Shown piece after piece: positions 22,886 to 31,508 of a DNA stretch of 41,355 nucleotides; position 1 is the stretch's first letter, and each line of letters begins with the position of its first letter. The position numbers and the translations under genes were made by a program. The notes under the pieces are model-generated. The model saw nothing but the letters and a program-made list of their open reading frames with translations, ran no database searches and was not told the origin of the DNA. The DNA comes from Actinomycetes bacterium (GTDB lineage: Bacteria > Actinomycetota > Acidimicrobiia > Acidimicrobiales > RAAP-2), in contig JAJZJC010000024.1 in NCBI GenBank assembly GCA_021810205.1, forward strand, positions 1 through 41,355. Reading direction: 5' to 3'.

Positions 22886-24171
22886 CCGGCGGACGCACGC
22901 GTGTGGCATGGTTCCACTGCTTCTCGGGGATCGCCGGCGACATGGCGCTCGGGAGCCTCCTCGACGCCGGCGCCGACCTCGAAGAGGTCGTGGCGCTCCT
23001 TCGCCGGCTCGACGTCGACGGCTGGGCGCTCGACCGCGAGACCGTGCATCGTGCGGGCATCGCCTGCACCCGCGCGATCGTGGAAGTGCACGACGACGTG
23101 ACGGCACGCAGCGCCGCCGACGTCATCGCCATGGTCCGTGCCGCGTCCCTGCCGACCCGAGTGGAGCACCGGGCGCTCGCCGTGTTCGCGGCTCTCGCCG
23201 ACGCGGAGGGCAGGCTCCACGGCCGCGCCCCGAGCGAGGTCCACCTCCATGAGGTAGGTGGCCACGACGCCATCGTCGACGTCGTCGGCACGGCAGCGGC
23301 GCTCGAAGTGCTCGACATCGACGAGGTGACGGCGTCGCCCGTCGCGTTCGGGACCGGCACGGTCGCGAGTGCCCACGGGGTGCTTCCGAACCCGCCGCCA
23401 GCGGTGCTCCGACTGCTCGAAGGCGCTCCGGCCTACGGTCGCCCCGTGGCCGTCGAGCTCACCACCCCCACGGGCGCCGCGATCCTGCACGCCCTGTGCA
23501 CCACGTACGGCCCGATGCCGTCGATGACCCTCGCCGCCTCGGGCTACGGCGCGGGGGCCGCCGACCTCGACGGTCTCGCCAACTGCACCCAGGTCGTCGT
23601 CGGCACCGCGGCGCCGGCCCGCGTGGGCCCCGGACAGCCGGTGGCGGTGCTCGAGACCAACCTCGACGATGCCACCGGAGAGCAGCTCGCCGATGCCCTG
23701 CACTCGCTGTTGGCTGCCGGTGCCCTCGACGCATGGGTCACCGCGGCCGTGATGAAGAAGGGTCGGCCCGGGCACGTGCTCCATGTGCTCTGCGACCCGG
23801 CACGGGCCGAGACGCTCCGGGCCGTTCTTCGCCGCACGACGGGGACGTTCGGGGTGCGAGAGACGTCGGGCCGTCGTTGGGCCGATGCACGGCGGATGCA
23901 CGAGGTGGTCGTCACAGGCGCCACGATCCGCATGAAGATCGGCCCAGAGCGCGCGAAGCCCGAGCATGACGACGTCGCGAGGGCGGCAGCGGCGACCGGG
24001 CTTCCGACCCACGAGATCGCCTCTCGCGCCGAAGCGGCGTGGCGCGCCGGCCAGGCCTCGGACCTCGCCGACGCGGACAGCGCCAACGCGGACAGCGCCG
24101 GCGCGGACCTCGCCGACGCGGACAGCGCCGGCGCGGACAGCGCCCCTGGTGGGACGTTCAGCCCCGGATAG
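22882..24171 (+). CDS. larC: Nickel insertion protein LarC (LarC1 and LarC2 regions in one frame)
   Basis: A 429-residue LarC, the CTP-dependent enzyme that inserts nickel into P2TMN. N-terminal FHCFSGIAGDMALGSLLDAG, then HLHEVGGHDAIVDVVG and TGTVASAHGVLPNPPPA; the C-terminal ferredoxin-like part has LETNLDDATGEQLADAL and VMKKGRPGHVLHVL. In some bacteria the two parts need a frameshift; here they are one frame. GTG 22882 overlaps the larB stop. The last 35 residues are a low-complexity tail of DSAGA/DLADA-type repeats from a 15-bp tandem array. The stop region CCCGGATAG is itself duplicated (24163-24180). Confidence 0.93.
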   Translation: MTGGRTRVAWFHCFSGIAGDMALGSLLDAGADLEEVVALLRRLDVDGWALDRETVHRAGIACTRAIVEVHDDVTARSAADVIAMVRAASLPTRVEHRALAVFAALADAEGRLHGRAPSEVHLHEVGGHDAIVDVVGTAAALEVLDIDEVTASPVAFGTGTVASAHGVLPNPPPAVLRLLEGAPAYGRPVAVELTTPTGAAILHALCTTYGPMPSMTLAASGYGAGAADLDGLANCTQVVVGTAAPARVGPGQPVAVLETNLDDATGEQLADALHSLLAAGALDAWVTAAVMKKGRPGHVLHVLCDPARAETLRAVLRRTTGTFGVRETSGRRWADARRMHEVVVTGATIRMKIGPERAKPEHDDVARAAAATGLPTHEIASRAEAAWRAGQASDLADADSANADSAGADLADADSAGADSAPGGTFSPG

Positions 24172-24180
24172 CCCGGATAG
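24062..24180 (+). repeat. 15-bp in-frame repeats in larC tail plus 9-bp duplication of the stop codon
   Basis: From 24062 to 24148 the unit GCGGACAGCGCCGGC and variants code for DSAGA, DSANA and DLADA. Then CCCGGATAG occurs twice (24163-24171, 24172-24180), each with a TAG; the first is the larC stop. Repeats inside the frame have length 15; the duplicated stop lies at the frame end. Confidence 0.9.
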
Positions 24181-24195
24181 TTCGTCAGCGTCGGC

Positions 24196-25443
24196 TCAGC
24201 CCGCCGTCTCGGTGACCACGCGCACCGGCAGGCGCTTCAACCCGTTGGTGAAGTTCGTCCTCGTGCGCGCGGGATCACCCGCGAGCTCCAAGCGCGCCAC
24301 GCGCTTGCAGAGCTCGTCGAGCACGACTCGGATCTCGAGTCGGGCGAGATGCGCCCCGAGGCACATGTGAGGACCGCCACGCCCGAAGCTCAAGTGGGGG
24401 TTCGGTGAACGTCCGATGTCGAAGGTGTCCGGCGATTCGAAGATGCGCTCGTCGCGGTTGCCCGAGACGTACCAGAGCACCAGCTTGTCGCCCTTGGCCA
24501 TCGAGACGCCCTTGTACTCGAGGTCCTCGGCGACCGTGCGCCGCATGAAGTGCGTCGGGCACGACCAGCGGATCACCTCCTCGGTCGCCGAGTTCAAAAG
24601 GTTCGGATCGGCACGCAGGCGTTCCCACTGTCCCGGGTGCTCACAGAACGCGAGGATTCCCTGCGCGATCGCGATACGCGTCGTCTCGTTGCCAGCGATG
24701 ACGAGGATCGAGAAGAAGTTGTCGAGATCGACCTCGCTCAGACGTTCTCCGTCGATCTCCGCGCAGATCACCGTGGAGAGCAGGTCACCAGCGGGGTGGT
24801 GGAGCCGCTCGGCGACGAGCGCCCTGCCCATGTCCCACAGCTGCTTGCCGTACGGGCTTCGGAACGGGTACATCCGATAGGCATCGGTGTCGTCCCGTCC
24901 CCACACCACGTCGGTGATCTCGGGGTCGGTGTTCGCGATCAGCTTGTCGCCGAGGTCGACGAACTCCTCGAGCTGGTCGTCGGGCAGGCCCATGATGCGA
25001 GCGAGCACGCGGATGGGCACTTCCCGGGCGACGTGGCGCACGAAGTCGAACTCACCCAAGTGGAGGGACGCGTCCAGCGAGAGCTTGGTCAGCTTGCGGA
25101 CGAAATGCTCGTACACCGCGACTGCCCGCGGGGTGAAGCTCGGCGCGAGGACCTTGCGCAGCTTGGTGTGCGACGGCGGGTCCATGTCGATGATCGTGCG
25201 ACGGGCGGCCATGTCCGCTTCCGTGGGCTCTTCGAACGACACGCCTGTGGCAGACGAGAAGCGAGCCGTGTCTCGCGAGATCTCGATGATGTCGACATAG
25301 CGGTGAACCGACCAGAAGCCATGATTGGGAGGTTGCTCGTCGAACCAGGCGATCGGTGCGTTCCTGCGGAGGCAGGCGAACTCGGCATACGGCACGCGCG
25401 TGGCCCATATGTCGAGATCCGTCGGATCGAATGCCGCGTCCAT
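24196..25443 (-). CDS. Cytochrome P450
   Basis: A 415-residue class I-type bacterial P450, soluble. I-helix AGNETTR holds the oxygen-activating Thr; EEVIRW is the K-helix ExxR; the heme Cys lies in FGRGGPHMCLGAHLAR. It resembles actinobacterial P450s that hydroxylate steroids, fatty acids or aromatics, but the substrate is not fixed by these motifs. ATG 25443 is used; a TTG 18 bp upstream is possible. It follows the C26 peptidase gene on the same strand. No ferredoxin gene adjoins it. It may hydroxylate a substrate of the adjacent amine/aromatic pathway. Confidence 0.88.
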   Translation of the reverse strand: MDAAFDPTDLDIWATRVPYAEFACLRRNAPIAWFDEQPPNHGFWSVHRYVDIIEISRDTARFSSATGVSFEEPTEADMAARRTIIDMDPPSHTKLRKVLAPSFTPRAVAVYEHFVRKLTKLSLDASLHLGEFDFVRHVAREVPIRVLARIMGLPDDQLEEFVDLGDKLIANTDPEITDVVWGRDDTDAYRMYPFRSPYGKQLWDMGRALVAERLHHPAGDLLSTVICAEIDGERLSEVDLDNFFSILVIAGNETTRIAIAQGILAFCEHPGQWERLRADPNLLNSATEEVIRWSCPTHFMRRTVAEDLEYKGVSMAKGDKLVLWYVSGNRDERIFESPDTFDIGRSPNPHLSFGRGGPHMCLGAHLARLEIRVVLDELCKRVARLELAGDPARTRTNFTNGLKRLPVRVVTETAG

Positions 25444-25487
25444 GTGGCAGTAGTTTCGCAACGAAGCATCGCGACCGCAACGATGCA

Positions 25488-25539
25488 GCGCCCGATGCCG
25501 GCTGCCGGAGCCGGCTGCCGATGCCGACTGCCGATGCCG
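25488..25539. repeat. 13-bp tandem repeat, 4 copies, 12 bp after the C26 gene stop
   Basis: Units of GCTGCCGATGCCG and close variants start at 25488, 25501, 25514 and 25527. The array fills most of the 108 bp between the C26 peptidase stop and the P450 start. Confidence 0.85.
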
Positions 25540-25551
25540 GCTGGGCCGCAG

Positions 25552-26319
25552 CTAGATCAGTGGCACGCGGCTGGCAGCGGCGCGTACCAGCCAGCGCAAT
25601 CCGGGATCCGGCTGCCGATCGAGCGATGCCTCTGGGTGCCACTGGACGGCGAGCACCGCAGCGTCGAGACCCTCGACCGCCTCGACGATGCCGTCGGGGG
25701 AGCGGCCCGAGACGGCGAGCCCGGTGCCGAGACGATCGACCACTTGGTGATGCAGGCTGTTCACCTCCAGCGTTGTGCCGTAGACGGAGTGGGCGAGCGA
25801 GCCAGGCTCGAGCTTCACGGCGTGGGCGACCTCGGCACGCGGGCGGTCGAAACGCGCGTGCCCGTCCCCCGCGTCCGGTGCGAGGTGTTGGACGAGCGTG
25901 CCGCCGTACGCGACGTTCGCGAGCTGCAGCCCCCGGCAGATCCCGAACACCGGCATCGAGCGCTCGATCGCGCCCCGGAGCAAGGCCAGCTCCCACAGGT
26001 CCCGCTCGCGTTCGATCGCGCCGCATCCCGGCTCGATCGCCTCCCCATAGAGCTCGGGATCGATGTCGGCGCCGCCGGTAAGGACGAGCCCGTCGATGCG
26101 ATCGAGGACGCCGTCCACCTCCGCGTCGGGGCACAGCCCGACCGGAAGTCCGCCGGCCGCGGCAATGGCTCGAGGGTAGTCGGCGAAATGGATGTCCACC
26201 TCGGCGTCGCGCATCGCCGGGCCGACGTTCTCGCCCAACGTGCGTGCCGACCAGCGCCGTGCGCTCATACCGATGAGCGGACGCCGAGCGCCGGGTTGTT
26301 GCGCCTGGGTCGCATCCAT
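25552..26319 (-). CDS. Gamma-glutamyl-amine hydrolase family (peptidase C26, PuuD-like)
   Basis: A 255-residue class I glutamine-amidotransferase-like hydrolase. The nucleophile is C128 in VFGICRGLQLANVAYGG; H228 and E230 in AVQWHPEA complete the triad. An early TGGADIDPELYGE is typical of PuuD, which frees the product acid from its gamma-glutamyl group. ATG 26319 has TACGAT 8 nt upstream. With a glutamine-synthetase-like ligase 2 kb away, this suggests a gamma-glutamylation pathway. Confidence 0.88.
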   Translation of the reverse strand: MDATQAQQPGARRPLIGMSARRWSARTLGENVGPAMRDAEVDIHFADYPRAIAAAGGLPVGLCPDAEVDGVLDRIDGLVLTGGADIDPELYGEAIEPGCGAIERERDLWELALLRGAIERSMPVFGICRGLQLANVAYGGTLVQHLAPDAGDGHARFDRPRAEVAHAVKLEPGSLAHSVYGTTLEVNSLHHQVVDRLGTGLAVSGRSPDGIVEAVEGLDAAVLAVQWHPEASLDRQPDPGLRWLVRAAASRVPLI

Positions 26320-26327
26320 CGTGCTCG

Positions 26328-26333
26328 ATCGTA
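26328..26333 (-). promoter_or_regulatory. Leaderless -10 box of the C26 peptidase gene
   Basis: TACGAT on the minus strand lies 8 nt before ATG 26319. It fits TAnnnT, and no SD is present. Confidence 0.5.
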
Positions 26334-26419
26334 CCGGTGCCCCTCTCTCGAGCACGGGCCTTTCACGACGATCGACCTCCTGGCGCGACGATCCAGGATC
26401 CGGGCGCGCGTGGCGTTGG

Positions 26420-26425
26420 TACGCT
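26420..26425 (+). promoter_or_regulatory. Leaderless -10 box of the amidotransferase gene
   Basis: TACGCT lies 6 nt before GTG 26432 and there is no SD, as expected for a leaderless message. Confidence 0.5.
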
Positions 26426-26431
26426 CCGGGC

Positions 26432-27130
26432 GTGCGCGTCCTCGTGGTCCGACATCACGAGGAGGACGCTCCCGGGCTCGTCGGCGAGGCGTTCGCAGCA
26501 CTCGGCGCGACCGTGGAGACGCTCCTCTATCCCAAAGAAGGGGACCTTCCGGGCCCCGGTGACGCTGACCACGTGGTGTTCTTGGGTGCCCAGACGTCGG
26601 TGTACCGCATGACGCCGTGGATCGAGGCGGAGATCGAGTGGCTGCACCACGCGCCCGCGCCGGTCCTCGGCGTCTGTTTCGGCGCCCAGCTGCTCGCAGC
26701 AGCTCGCACAGGCGCAGTCGAGAAGTCGCCGGTCTACGAGCTCGGCTGGGTCGACGTGGAACCGGTCACGGGCGCCGGGGACATCGGTATCGAGCCCGGC
26801 CCGTGGTTCCAGTTCCACGGCGACCGGTGCGTCCTGCCGCCTGCCGCACGACTGCTCGCGCGCAACGAGGTGGGTGTCCAGGCCTTCACGGTCGGGCGCG
26901 ACCTCGGCGTGCAGTTCCATCCCGAGCTCGACTCGGCGCAACTCGAGCGCTGGATGGAGAACGGCGGGCGCATCACCGCGCGCATGAAGGGCAAGGACCC
27001 CGACGAGCTCCTCGAGCGCACCGCGCGAGAGGAGCCCGCCGCACGGCGGCGCACGGCAACCCTCGTCCGCTCCTACCTCGCACATGTCGCCCGACACCAC
27101 GACGGCGAGATCGGCGACGTCGGGTCGTGA
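26432..27130 (+). CDS. Class I glutamine amidotransferase-like protein
   Basis: A 232-residue protein with C82 (VLGVCFGAQLLAAA) and H163/E165 (LGVQFHPELD), a complete class I GATase triad. It is of the free-standing type that includes AtdA2-like proteins of aniline breakdown and general gamma-glutamyl hydrolases. GTG 26432 follows a TACGCT box by 6 nt. It is divergent from the C26 gene and convergent with hpaD. A second gamma-glutamyl-acting enzyme next to C26 supports the amine pathway idea. Confidence 0.85.
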   Translation: MRVLVVRHHEEDAPGLVGEAFAALGATVETLLYPKEGDLPGPGDADHVVFLGAQTSVYRMTPWIEAEIEWLHHAPAPVLGVCFGAQLLAAARTGAVEKSPVYELGWVDVEPVTGAGDIGIEPGPWFQFHGDRCVLPPAARLLARNEVGVQAFTVGRDLGVQFHPELDSAQLERWMENGGRITARMKGKDPDELLERTAREEPAARRRTATLVRSYLAHVARHHDGEIGDVGS

Positions 27131-27163
27131 GCTGATCCGGCGCACCGTCGGACGCGGACGCCG

Positions 27164-28042
27164 CTACGAGGTCCAGCCTCCGGGTGGTCGCTCGAAGACG
27201 ACGTGCACCTGTCCGGTGCCCACGGCGGACTCGTAATTCGAGCACTGCACACCGCGCGCTCGGCAGCGGCGACCGCCGAGGGCGCCCGCCATCACGAGAT
27301 AGTGGCCGAAGCGGCCCTCCGGCGACACCGCGCGGTACTCGTCCATGAAGTCGACGACCCCTGCGTGATCGCCTTCGAGCAGCATCGAGAGCACGTGGCG
27401 GTCGGCTGCCCGGGCCTCGTCGCTGATGATGTTCGCCGGGTCGGAGCCCTCGTGCTCGCGCAGCTCGCGCAACGGCCAGAAGCGGTGGCTCATACCACCC
27501 GACGCGAGTACGACCACCCGGCGATCGACCTGGGAGACGGCCTGCGCGAGCACGTCGCCGAACCGCAAGAAGTCGTCGACTTCCGCGGTCTGGCAGACCC
27601 CCACGGATACCCACCGCTCGTCACGCTGGAGGAAGCCGAGGAGGTTCACCGTCGGGTAGTGCAGCGCGATGTACGGGTCGTCGGTCGCGTGCACCCAGGT
27701 GTCTTCGGTCTCCTCGCCGACCTTGGCCACCGCGCGCGCGAGCTCGGGATCGCCTGGGATGTCGTAGGGCACGCCCGCCATGCCGCGGGGCAGCTCGTCG
27801 GACGTGTAGCGGCCCGTGCGCCGTTCGTGTGCGGCGATACAGTGCTCGAACGTCGTGAACCAGTGCGTGTCCACGACGACGATCGTGTCGGCGCCGAGTG
27901 GGTCCAGGAGCTCACGACGGACGCGATGCAGGCCAGCGACGAGGGAGGTGTCCGCGCCACCGTTCAGCTCTCGACGATCGGCCTCCGGCATCACGATGGT
28001 GGGCACATGGGCAACCAGTGCCGCGCCGACGATCTCTCCCAC
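27164..28042 (-). CDS. Extradiol ring-cleavage dioxygenase, LigB/HpaD family (homoprotocatechuate 2,3-dioxygenase-like)
   Basis: A 292-residue class III extradiol dioxygenase. Likely iron ligands or acid-base residues are H12 (LVAHVPTIVMPE), H60 (IVVVDTHWF) and H186 (LASGGMSHRFWP); RYTSDELPR also matches E. coli HpaD. It should open the ring of a catechol such as 3,4-dihydroxyphenylacetate, or an aminophenol. GTG 28042 was chosen because GGGAGAG lies 8 nt upstream; this SD and the start fall in a 17-bp tandem repeat. Last gene of a minus-strand operon after the GS-like gene. Confidence 0.87.
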   Translation of the reverse strand: MGEIVGAALVAHVPTIVMPEADRRELNGGADTSLVAGLHRVRRELLDPLGADTIVVVDTHWFTTFEHCIAAHERRTGRYTSDELPRGMAGVPYDIPGDPELARAVAKVGEETEDTWVHATDDPYIALHYPTVNLLGFLQRDERWVSVGVCQTAEVDDFLRFGDVLAQAVSQVDRRVVVLASGGMSHRFWPLRELREHEGSDPANIISDEARAADRHVLSMLLEGDHAGVVDFMDEYRAVSPEGRFGHYLVMAGALGGRRCRARGVQCSNYESAVGTGQVHVVFERPPGGWTS

Positions 28043-28075
28043 TACCGCATCTCTCCCACTACCGCATCTCTCCCC
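28032..28075. repeat. 17-bp tandem repeat at the start of the hpaD-like gene
   Basis: ATCTCTCCCACTACCGC occurs at 28032-28048 and 28049-28065, with a partial third copy. On the minus strand each copy carries GGGAGAG, so the ribosome site of the hpaD-like gene is duplicated; only the inner GTG (28042) is in frame with the gene. Confidence 0.85.
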
Positions 28076-28096
28076 GTGCCTCACGCCGGCCGCACC

Positions 28097-29386
28097 TCAC
28101 AAGAACGGCAGGTACTCGCGCAGCTCCCAGTCGGTCGTCGCACGTCGGTACCGGTCCCATTCGGCCCGCTTGATCGCCAGGTGCAGCGCGACCAGGTCCG
28201 AGCCGATGGCCTCGCACAGCGACTTGTCGCTCTCCAGGGCGTCCAGCGCGCTCGCGAGGTCCGAGGGGACGCAGCGCCCGCTGTCGGAGCACTCCAGCGC
28301 GTCCCCACGCTCGGGCGCGGGGCACGCGAGCCCGTCGTGCACGCCGAGCAGCGCGGCCTGCAGCACCGACGCGACGGCAGTATGGACGACGGCCGCGCCA
28401 TCCGCCATGCGGTGTTCGAGCCGTGCGGCCGCGCCACGCTCGGGCGGCACGCGCACGGTCGCGCAGCGGTGGTCGTAGCCCCAGTTCGCGAAACAGCCCG
28501 ATAGCAGCCCGGGCACGAGCCGCTTGTAGGCGTTGACCGTCGGCGCGAGCAGCGCGCAGAGCCCCTCGTGGTGCTCGAGCAGCCCGGCGATGCACTGTTT
28601 GGCGGCAGTCGAGAGCCCGTCCTCGCTCTCGGGATCGTCGAACACGTTCGCGCCGTTGGCCGACGCCAGGGAGAAGTTCACGTGGAGGCCGCTCCCGCCG
28701 CGGTCGGAGAACGGCTTGCCCATGAAGGTGAGCAAGAGCCCCTGGCGTTGCGCGACCTCCCGTGCGAGCACCTTGAACAAGAAGGCCTCGTCCGCGGCGC
28801 TCATCGCGTCGCGGTGCTCGAGAGTGAATTCGAACTGCGGGGTGTCGTACTCGCTGTTCACCGATTCGATCGGCAGGCCGCTGCGGCCCGCGGCATCCCA
28901 GATGTCGTCGATGACGCCCCACGGGTCCACCGCCGTCCCGGTGCCGTAGACGAAGGCGCCAGGGGTGTCCAGCGGTCGCCAGCCCCCCGCGCCGTCGGGC
29001 TCGAGCAGGTACGCCTCGAGCTCGATGCCGACCCGCGGAGAAAGGCCCAGCGTCTCCCACGCCGAGATCGCCCGGCGCAACGCGGCGCGCGGCGCCACCG
29101 CGCACGGCAGGCCGTGCTCCTCCAGGTCGGCCACCACCACGCCGGTGCCTTCTTCCCACCCAGGGCGGATGGCCGTCTCGTCGACCCGAGCGCACATGTC
29201 CGGAAGGCCCTCGAAGAAGTGGGAGCCCGGCGCGCCCGGCACCATCTCGCGGCTGTAGCCGAGCGCCCAGACGCCGGTGCAGTGGCGGAGACCTCTGGCC
29301 ACCTGGTGGGCGGGCACGTACTTGCCGCGCGCGAGCCCGAGATGGTCGGGCCACAGCACCCGGATCCGCTCGAACGTGGCATCCAT
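28097..29386 (-). CDS. Glutamine-synthetase-like ligase (probable gamma-glutamyl-amine synthetase)
   Basis: A 429-residue member of the GlnA family, shorter in the N-terminus than true GlnA. Active-site segments are present: GIELEAYLLEPDG, NSEYDTPQFEFTLEHRDA, GSGLHVNFSLAS, NAYKRLVPG and RLEHRMADGAA. PuuA, AtdA1/TdnQ and similar relatives join glutamate to amines (putrescine, aniline, isopropylamine). It sits inside an operon with HpaE-, HpaD- and HpaG-like genes, so an amine, not ammonia, is the likely acceptor. ATG 29386 has GGGGGGAG 7 nt upstream. The amine cannot be told from the sequence. Confidence 0.88.
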   Translation of the reverse strand: MDATFERIRVLWPDHLGLARGKYVPAHQVARGLRHCTGVWALGYSREMVPGAPGSHFFEGLPDMCARVDETAIRPGWEEGTGVVVADLEEHGLPCAVAPRAALRRAISAWETLGLSPRVGIELEAYLLEPDGAGGWRPLDTPGAFVYGTGTAVDPWGVIDDIWDAAGRSGLPIESVNSEYDTPQFEFTLEHRDAMSAADEAFLFKVLAREVAQRQGLLLTFMGKPFSDRGGSGLHVNFSLASANGANVFDDPESEDGLSTAAKQCIAGLLEHHEGLCALLAPTVNAYKRLVPGLLSGCFANWGYDHRCATVRVPPERGAAARLEHRMADGAAVVHTAVASVLQAALLGVHDGLACPAPERGDALECSDSGRCVPSDLASALDALESDKSLCEAIGSDLVALHLAIKRAEWDRYRRATTDWELREYLPFL

Positions 29387-29453
29387 CAGGTCGCTCCCCC
29401 CTCGCGTGGACCAGGTCCGGCCCACTCGTCGCGTCCAGGGTCCGCCACGGCCC

Positions 29454-30908
29454 TCACGAACGGTACCCGCCCGGTGCGAACACCGAGCTCTTCACGTCAC
29501 AGTAGAAGTCGAAGCTCCAGTTGCCGCCCTCGCGCCCGATACCCGACTGGCGCGAGCCGCCGAAGGGGGCGCGCAGGTCCCGCACGAAGAAGCAGTTCAC
29601 CCACACGGTGCCCGCGACGAGATGCGATGCCACCCGGGCCGCGCGCTCCTCGTCGCCGGTGACGACCGTCGCCGCCAGGCCGTACTTCGTGCCGTTGGCA
29701 AGCGAGACCGCTTCCTCCTCCGACTCGAAGGACTGCAGGGTCAGCACCGGCCCGAAGACTTCCTCGGTGAGGATCTCCGCGCCCTGGCGTGCGCCAGTGA
29801 GCAGGGTCGGGCGGTAGTAGAGGCCGCCGAGGTCGGTGTTCGGTCCCCCGCCGAGGAGCACTTCGGCGCCGTCGTCGACCGCCCTGCGCACGAACCCGTC
29901 GACGCGCTCGACATGCGCCCTCGTGATCTGGGGCCCGATATCCGTCGACGGGTCGCGAGGGTCCCCCTGGCGCAACGACCCGGCCCGTGCCACGAGCCGC
30001 TCGGTGAGCTCGTCGAGCACCGCAGCGTCGACGAGGAGGCGCGTGCCGGCCAGGCAGACCTGTCCCGCGTTGTCGTACTGCTCGACGGCGAGGTCGACGG
30101 CGAGCTGCATGTCGGCGTCGCGGAACACGAGCAACGGGGACTTGCCACCGAGCTCGAAGCTCGTCGGCACGAGGTTCGCTGCCGCGCGGGCCGCGATCAG
30201 CCGAGCCGTGGGCGCCGAACCGGTGAAGCTGATCCTCGCCACGCGCGGGTCCGAGACCAGCGCGTCGCCCACCTCCTCGCCGATCCCCTGGACGACGTTG
30301 AGCACCCCGGGCGCGAGCCCCGCCTCCGCGCTCACGTCCGCGAGCAACGACGCGGTGAGCGGTGACCACTCCGCGGGCTTGAGGACCACGGTGTCGCCCG
30401 CCGCGAGCGCCGGAGCCACCTTCCAGGTCTCGAGCATGAGCGGTGCGTTCCAGGGCGTGATGAGCACCGCGACGCCCGCGGGGTCCCAGCTCACGTGGTT
30501 CCGGTGGCCGCGGGTCTCGAAGTCCTCGTGACGGAGCTGGCACAACCAGTCCGCGAAGAACCGAAAGTTGTGCGCGACGCGCGGCATGACCCCGTGCAGA
30601 TGCGAGCGAAGCAGCGCACCGTTGTCTTCGGTCTCGACGGCCGCGAGCGTCTCGAGGCGCACCTCGATGCCGTCAGCGATCCGGTGCAACGCTGCGGCGC
30701 GCTCTTCGGGGGACGTGCTGGCCCACTTCTCGAAGGCGCCCTCGGCCGCGTCCACTGCCTGACGGGCCTCGGGCATGCCGCCGCGCGCGATCTCGCCAAG
30801 CACACGCTCGTCGATGGGGCTCACGTCGTCGAAGCGATCGGAGGAGGGAACGCGCTCGCCGCCGATGTAGTGGTCGAGGGAGACGTCGACCCCAGCGATT
30901 CGTGCCAT
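29454..30908 (-). CDS. Aldehyde dehydrogenase, HpaE-like (5-carboxymethyl-2-hydroxymuconate semialdehyde dehydrogenase type)
   Basis: A 484-residue NAD-type aldehyde dehydrogenase. Catalytic C285 (NAGQVCLAGTRLL), E252 (FELGGKSP) and N154 (TPWNAPL) are present. The C-terminal VRDLRAPFGG with SGIGREGGNWSFDFY is close to E. coli HpaE. It should oxidise the semialdehyde from HpaD-type cleavage, though related enzymes oxidise amine-derived aldehydes. ATG 30908 follows GGGGGTGCGC. It is downstream of marR in the same direction with an operator-like dyad between. Confidence 0.87.
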   Translation of the reverse strand: MARIAGVDVSLDHYIGGERVPSSDRFDDVSPIDERVLGEIARGGMPEARQAVDAAEGAFEKWASTSPEERAAALHRIADGIEVRLETLAAVETEDNGALLRSHLHGVMPRVAHNFRFFADWLCQLRHEDFETRGHRNHVSWDPAGVAVLITPWNAPLMLETWKVAPALAAGDTVVLKPAEWSPLTASLLADVSAEAGLAPGVLNVVQGIGEEVGDALVSDPRVARISFTGSAPTARLIAARAAANLVPTSFELGGKSPLLVFRDADMQLAVDLAVEQYDNAGQVCLAGTRLLVDAAVLDELTERLVARAGSLRQGDPRDPSTDIGPQITRAHVERVDGFVRRAVDDGAEVLLGGGPNTDLGGLYYRPTLLTGARQGAEILTEEVFGPVLTLQSFESEEEAVSLANGTKYGLAATVVTGDEERAARVASHLVAGTVWVNCFFVRDLRAPFGGSRQSGIGREGGNWSFDFYCDVKSSVFAPGGYRS

Positions 30909-30916
30909 GCGCACCC

Positions 30917-30950
30917 CCGGCAATTGGTTCGTTGCCAAACTAATGCCCGG
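30917..30950. promoter_or_regulatory. Probable MarR operator between marR and hpaE-like gene
   Basis: TTGG-N7-CCAA (30924-30938, TTGGTTCGTTGCCAA) lies within a longer imperfect dyad, CCGGCA to TGCCCGG, in the 54-bp gap. It is the AT-richest part of the neighbourhood and would suit binding by the adjacent MarR protein. Confidence 0.5.
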
Positions 30951-30962
30951 TTTCGCCGAGGA

Positions 30963-31499
30963 TCAACGCGAGGCCGCGCCGACGGCGGCCGCGCCGACCG
31001 TGCGGATGAGCACGCGCAAGTACGACGCCAGCGCTCGCCGCTGTTCGGCGCTGAGCCCGGAGCTCGCGAACGCCTCCTGCTCGTTGAAGCGGGGGAAGAG
31101 GTCCTCGATGGCGCTGCGTCCTGCAGCCTCGAGTCGCACCACCACGCGTCGGCCGTCACCTCCGTGCGGCCGGCGCTGGACGAAACGGCGCGACTCGAGG
31201 GTCTTCAAGATGCCGGTGAGGGTGCCCTTGGTCACCCCCGCCTCAGCAGCCAGATCACGCGCCTGCTGCTCGCCCCATATCCACAGCACGAACATCACCG
31301 TGAACGCCCCCCACGACAGGTCGTAGTCGGCGAGGATCTTCTGCTCCATGTGGTTCCGCACCACGTTCGCCGCGCGATAGATGTTCGAGATCGCCGCCAT
31401 CGCCTCGAAGTCGAATTGCTGGTCGCCGATGCGCGCGCGCACGTCACGCTCTGCCTGGACGAGGTCGTCGGGGTTCTCACTGACGAGCCGCGTCGTCAC
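30963..31499 (-). CDS. MarR-family transcriptional regulator
   Basis: A 178-residue winged-helix protein: DNA-binding core LAAEAGVTKGTLTGILKTLESRRFVQR, then wing RPHGGDGRRVVVRLE. It lies between hpaG-like and hpaE-like genes, the usual place for an HpaR-like repressor that responds to an aromatic acid. GTG 31499 starts 9 bp after the hpaG-like stop. It probably acts on the dyad at 30917-30950. Confidence 0.9.
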   Translation of the reverse strand: MTTRLVSENPDDLVQAERDVRARIGDQQFDFEAMAAISNIYRAANVVRNHMEQKILADYDLSWGAFTVMFVLWIWGEQQARDLAAEAGVTKGTLTGILKTLESRRFVQRRPHGGDGRRVVVRLEAAGRSAIEDLFPRFNEQEAFASSGLSAEQRRALASYLRVLIRTVGAAAVGAASR

Positions 31500-31508
31500 A
31501 TGCCGATG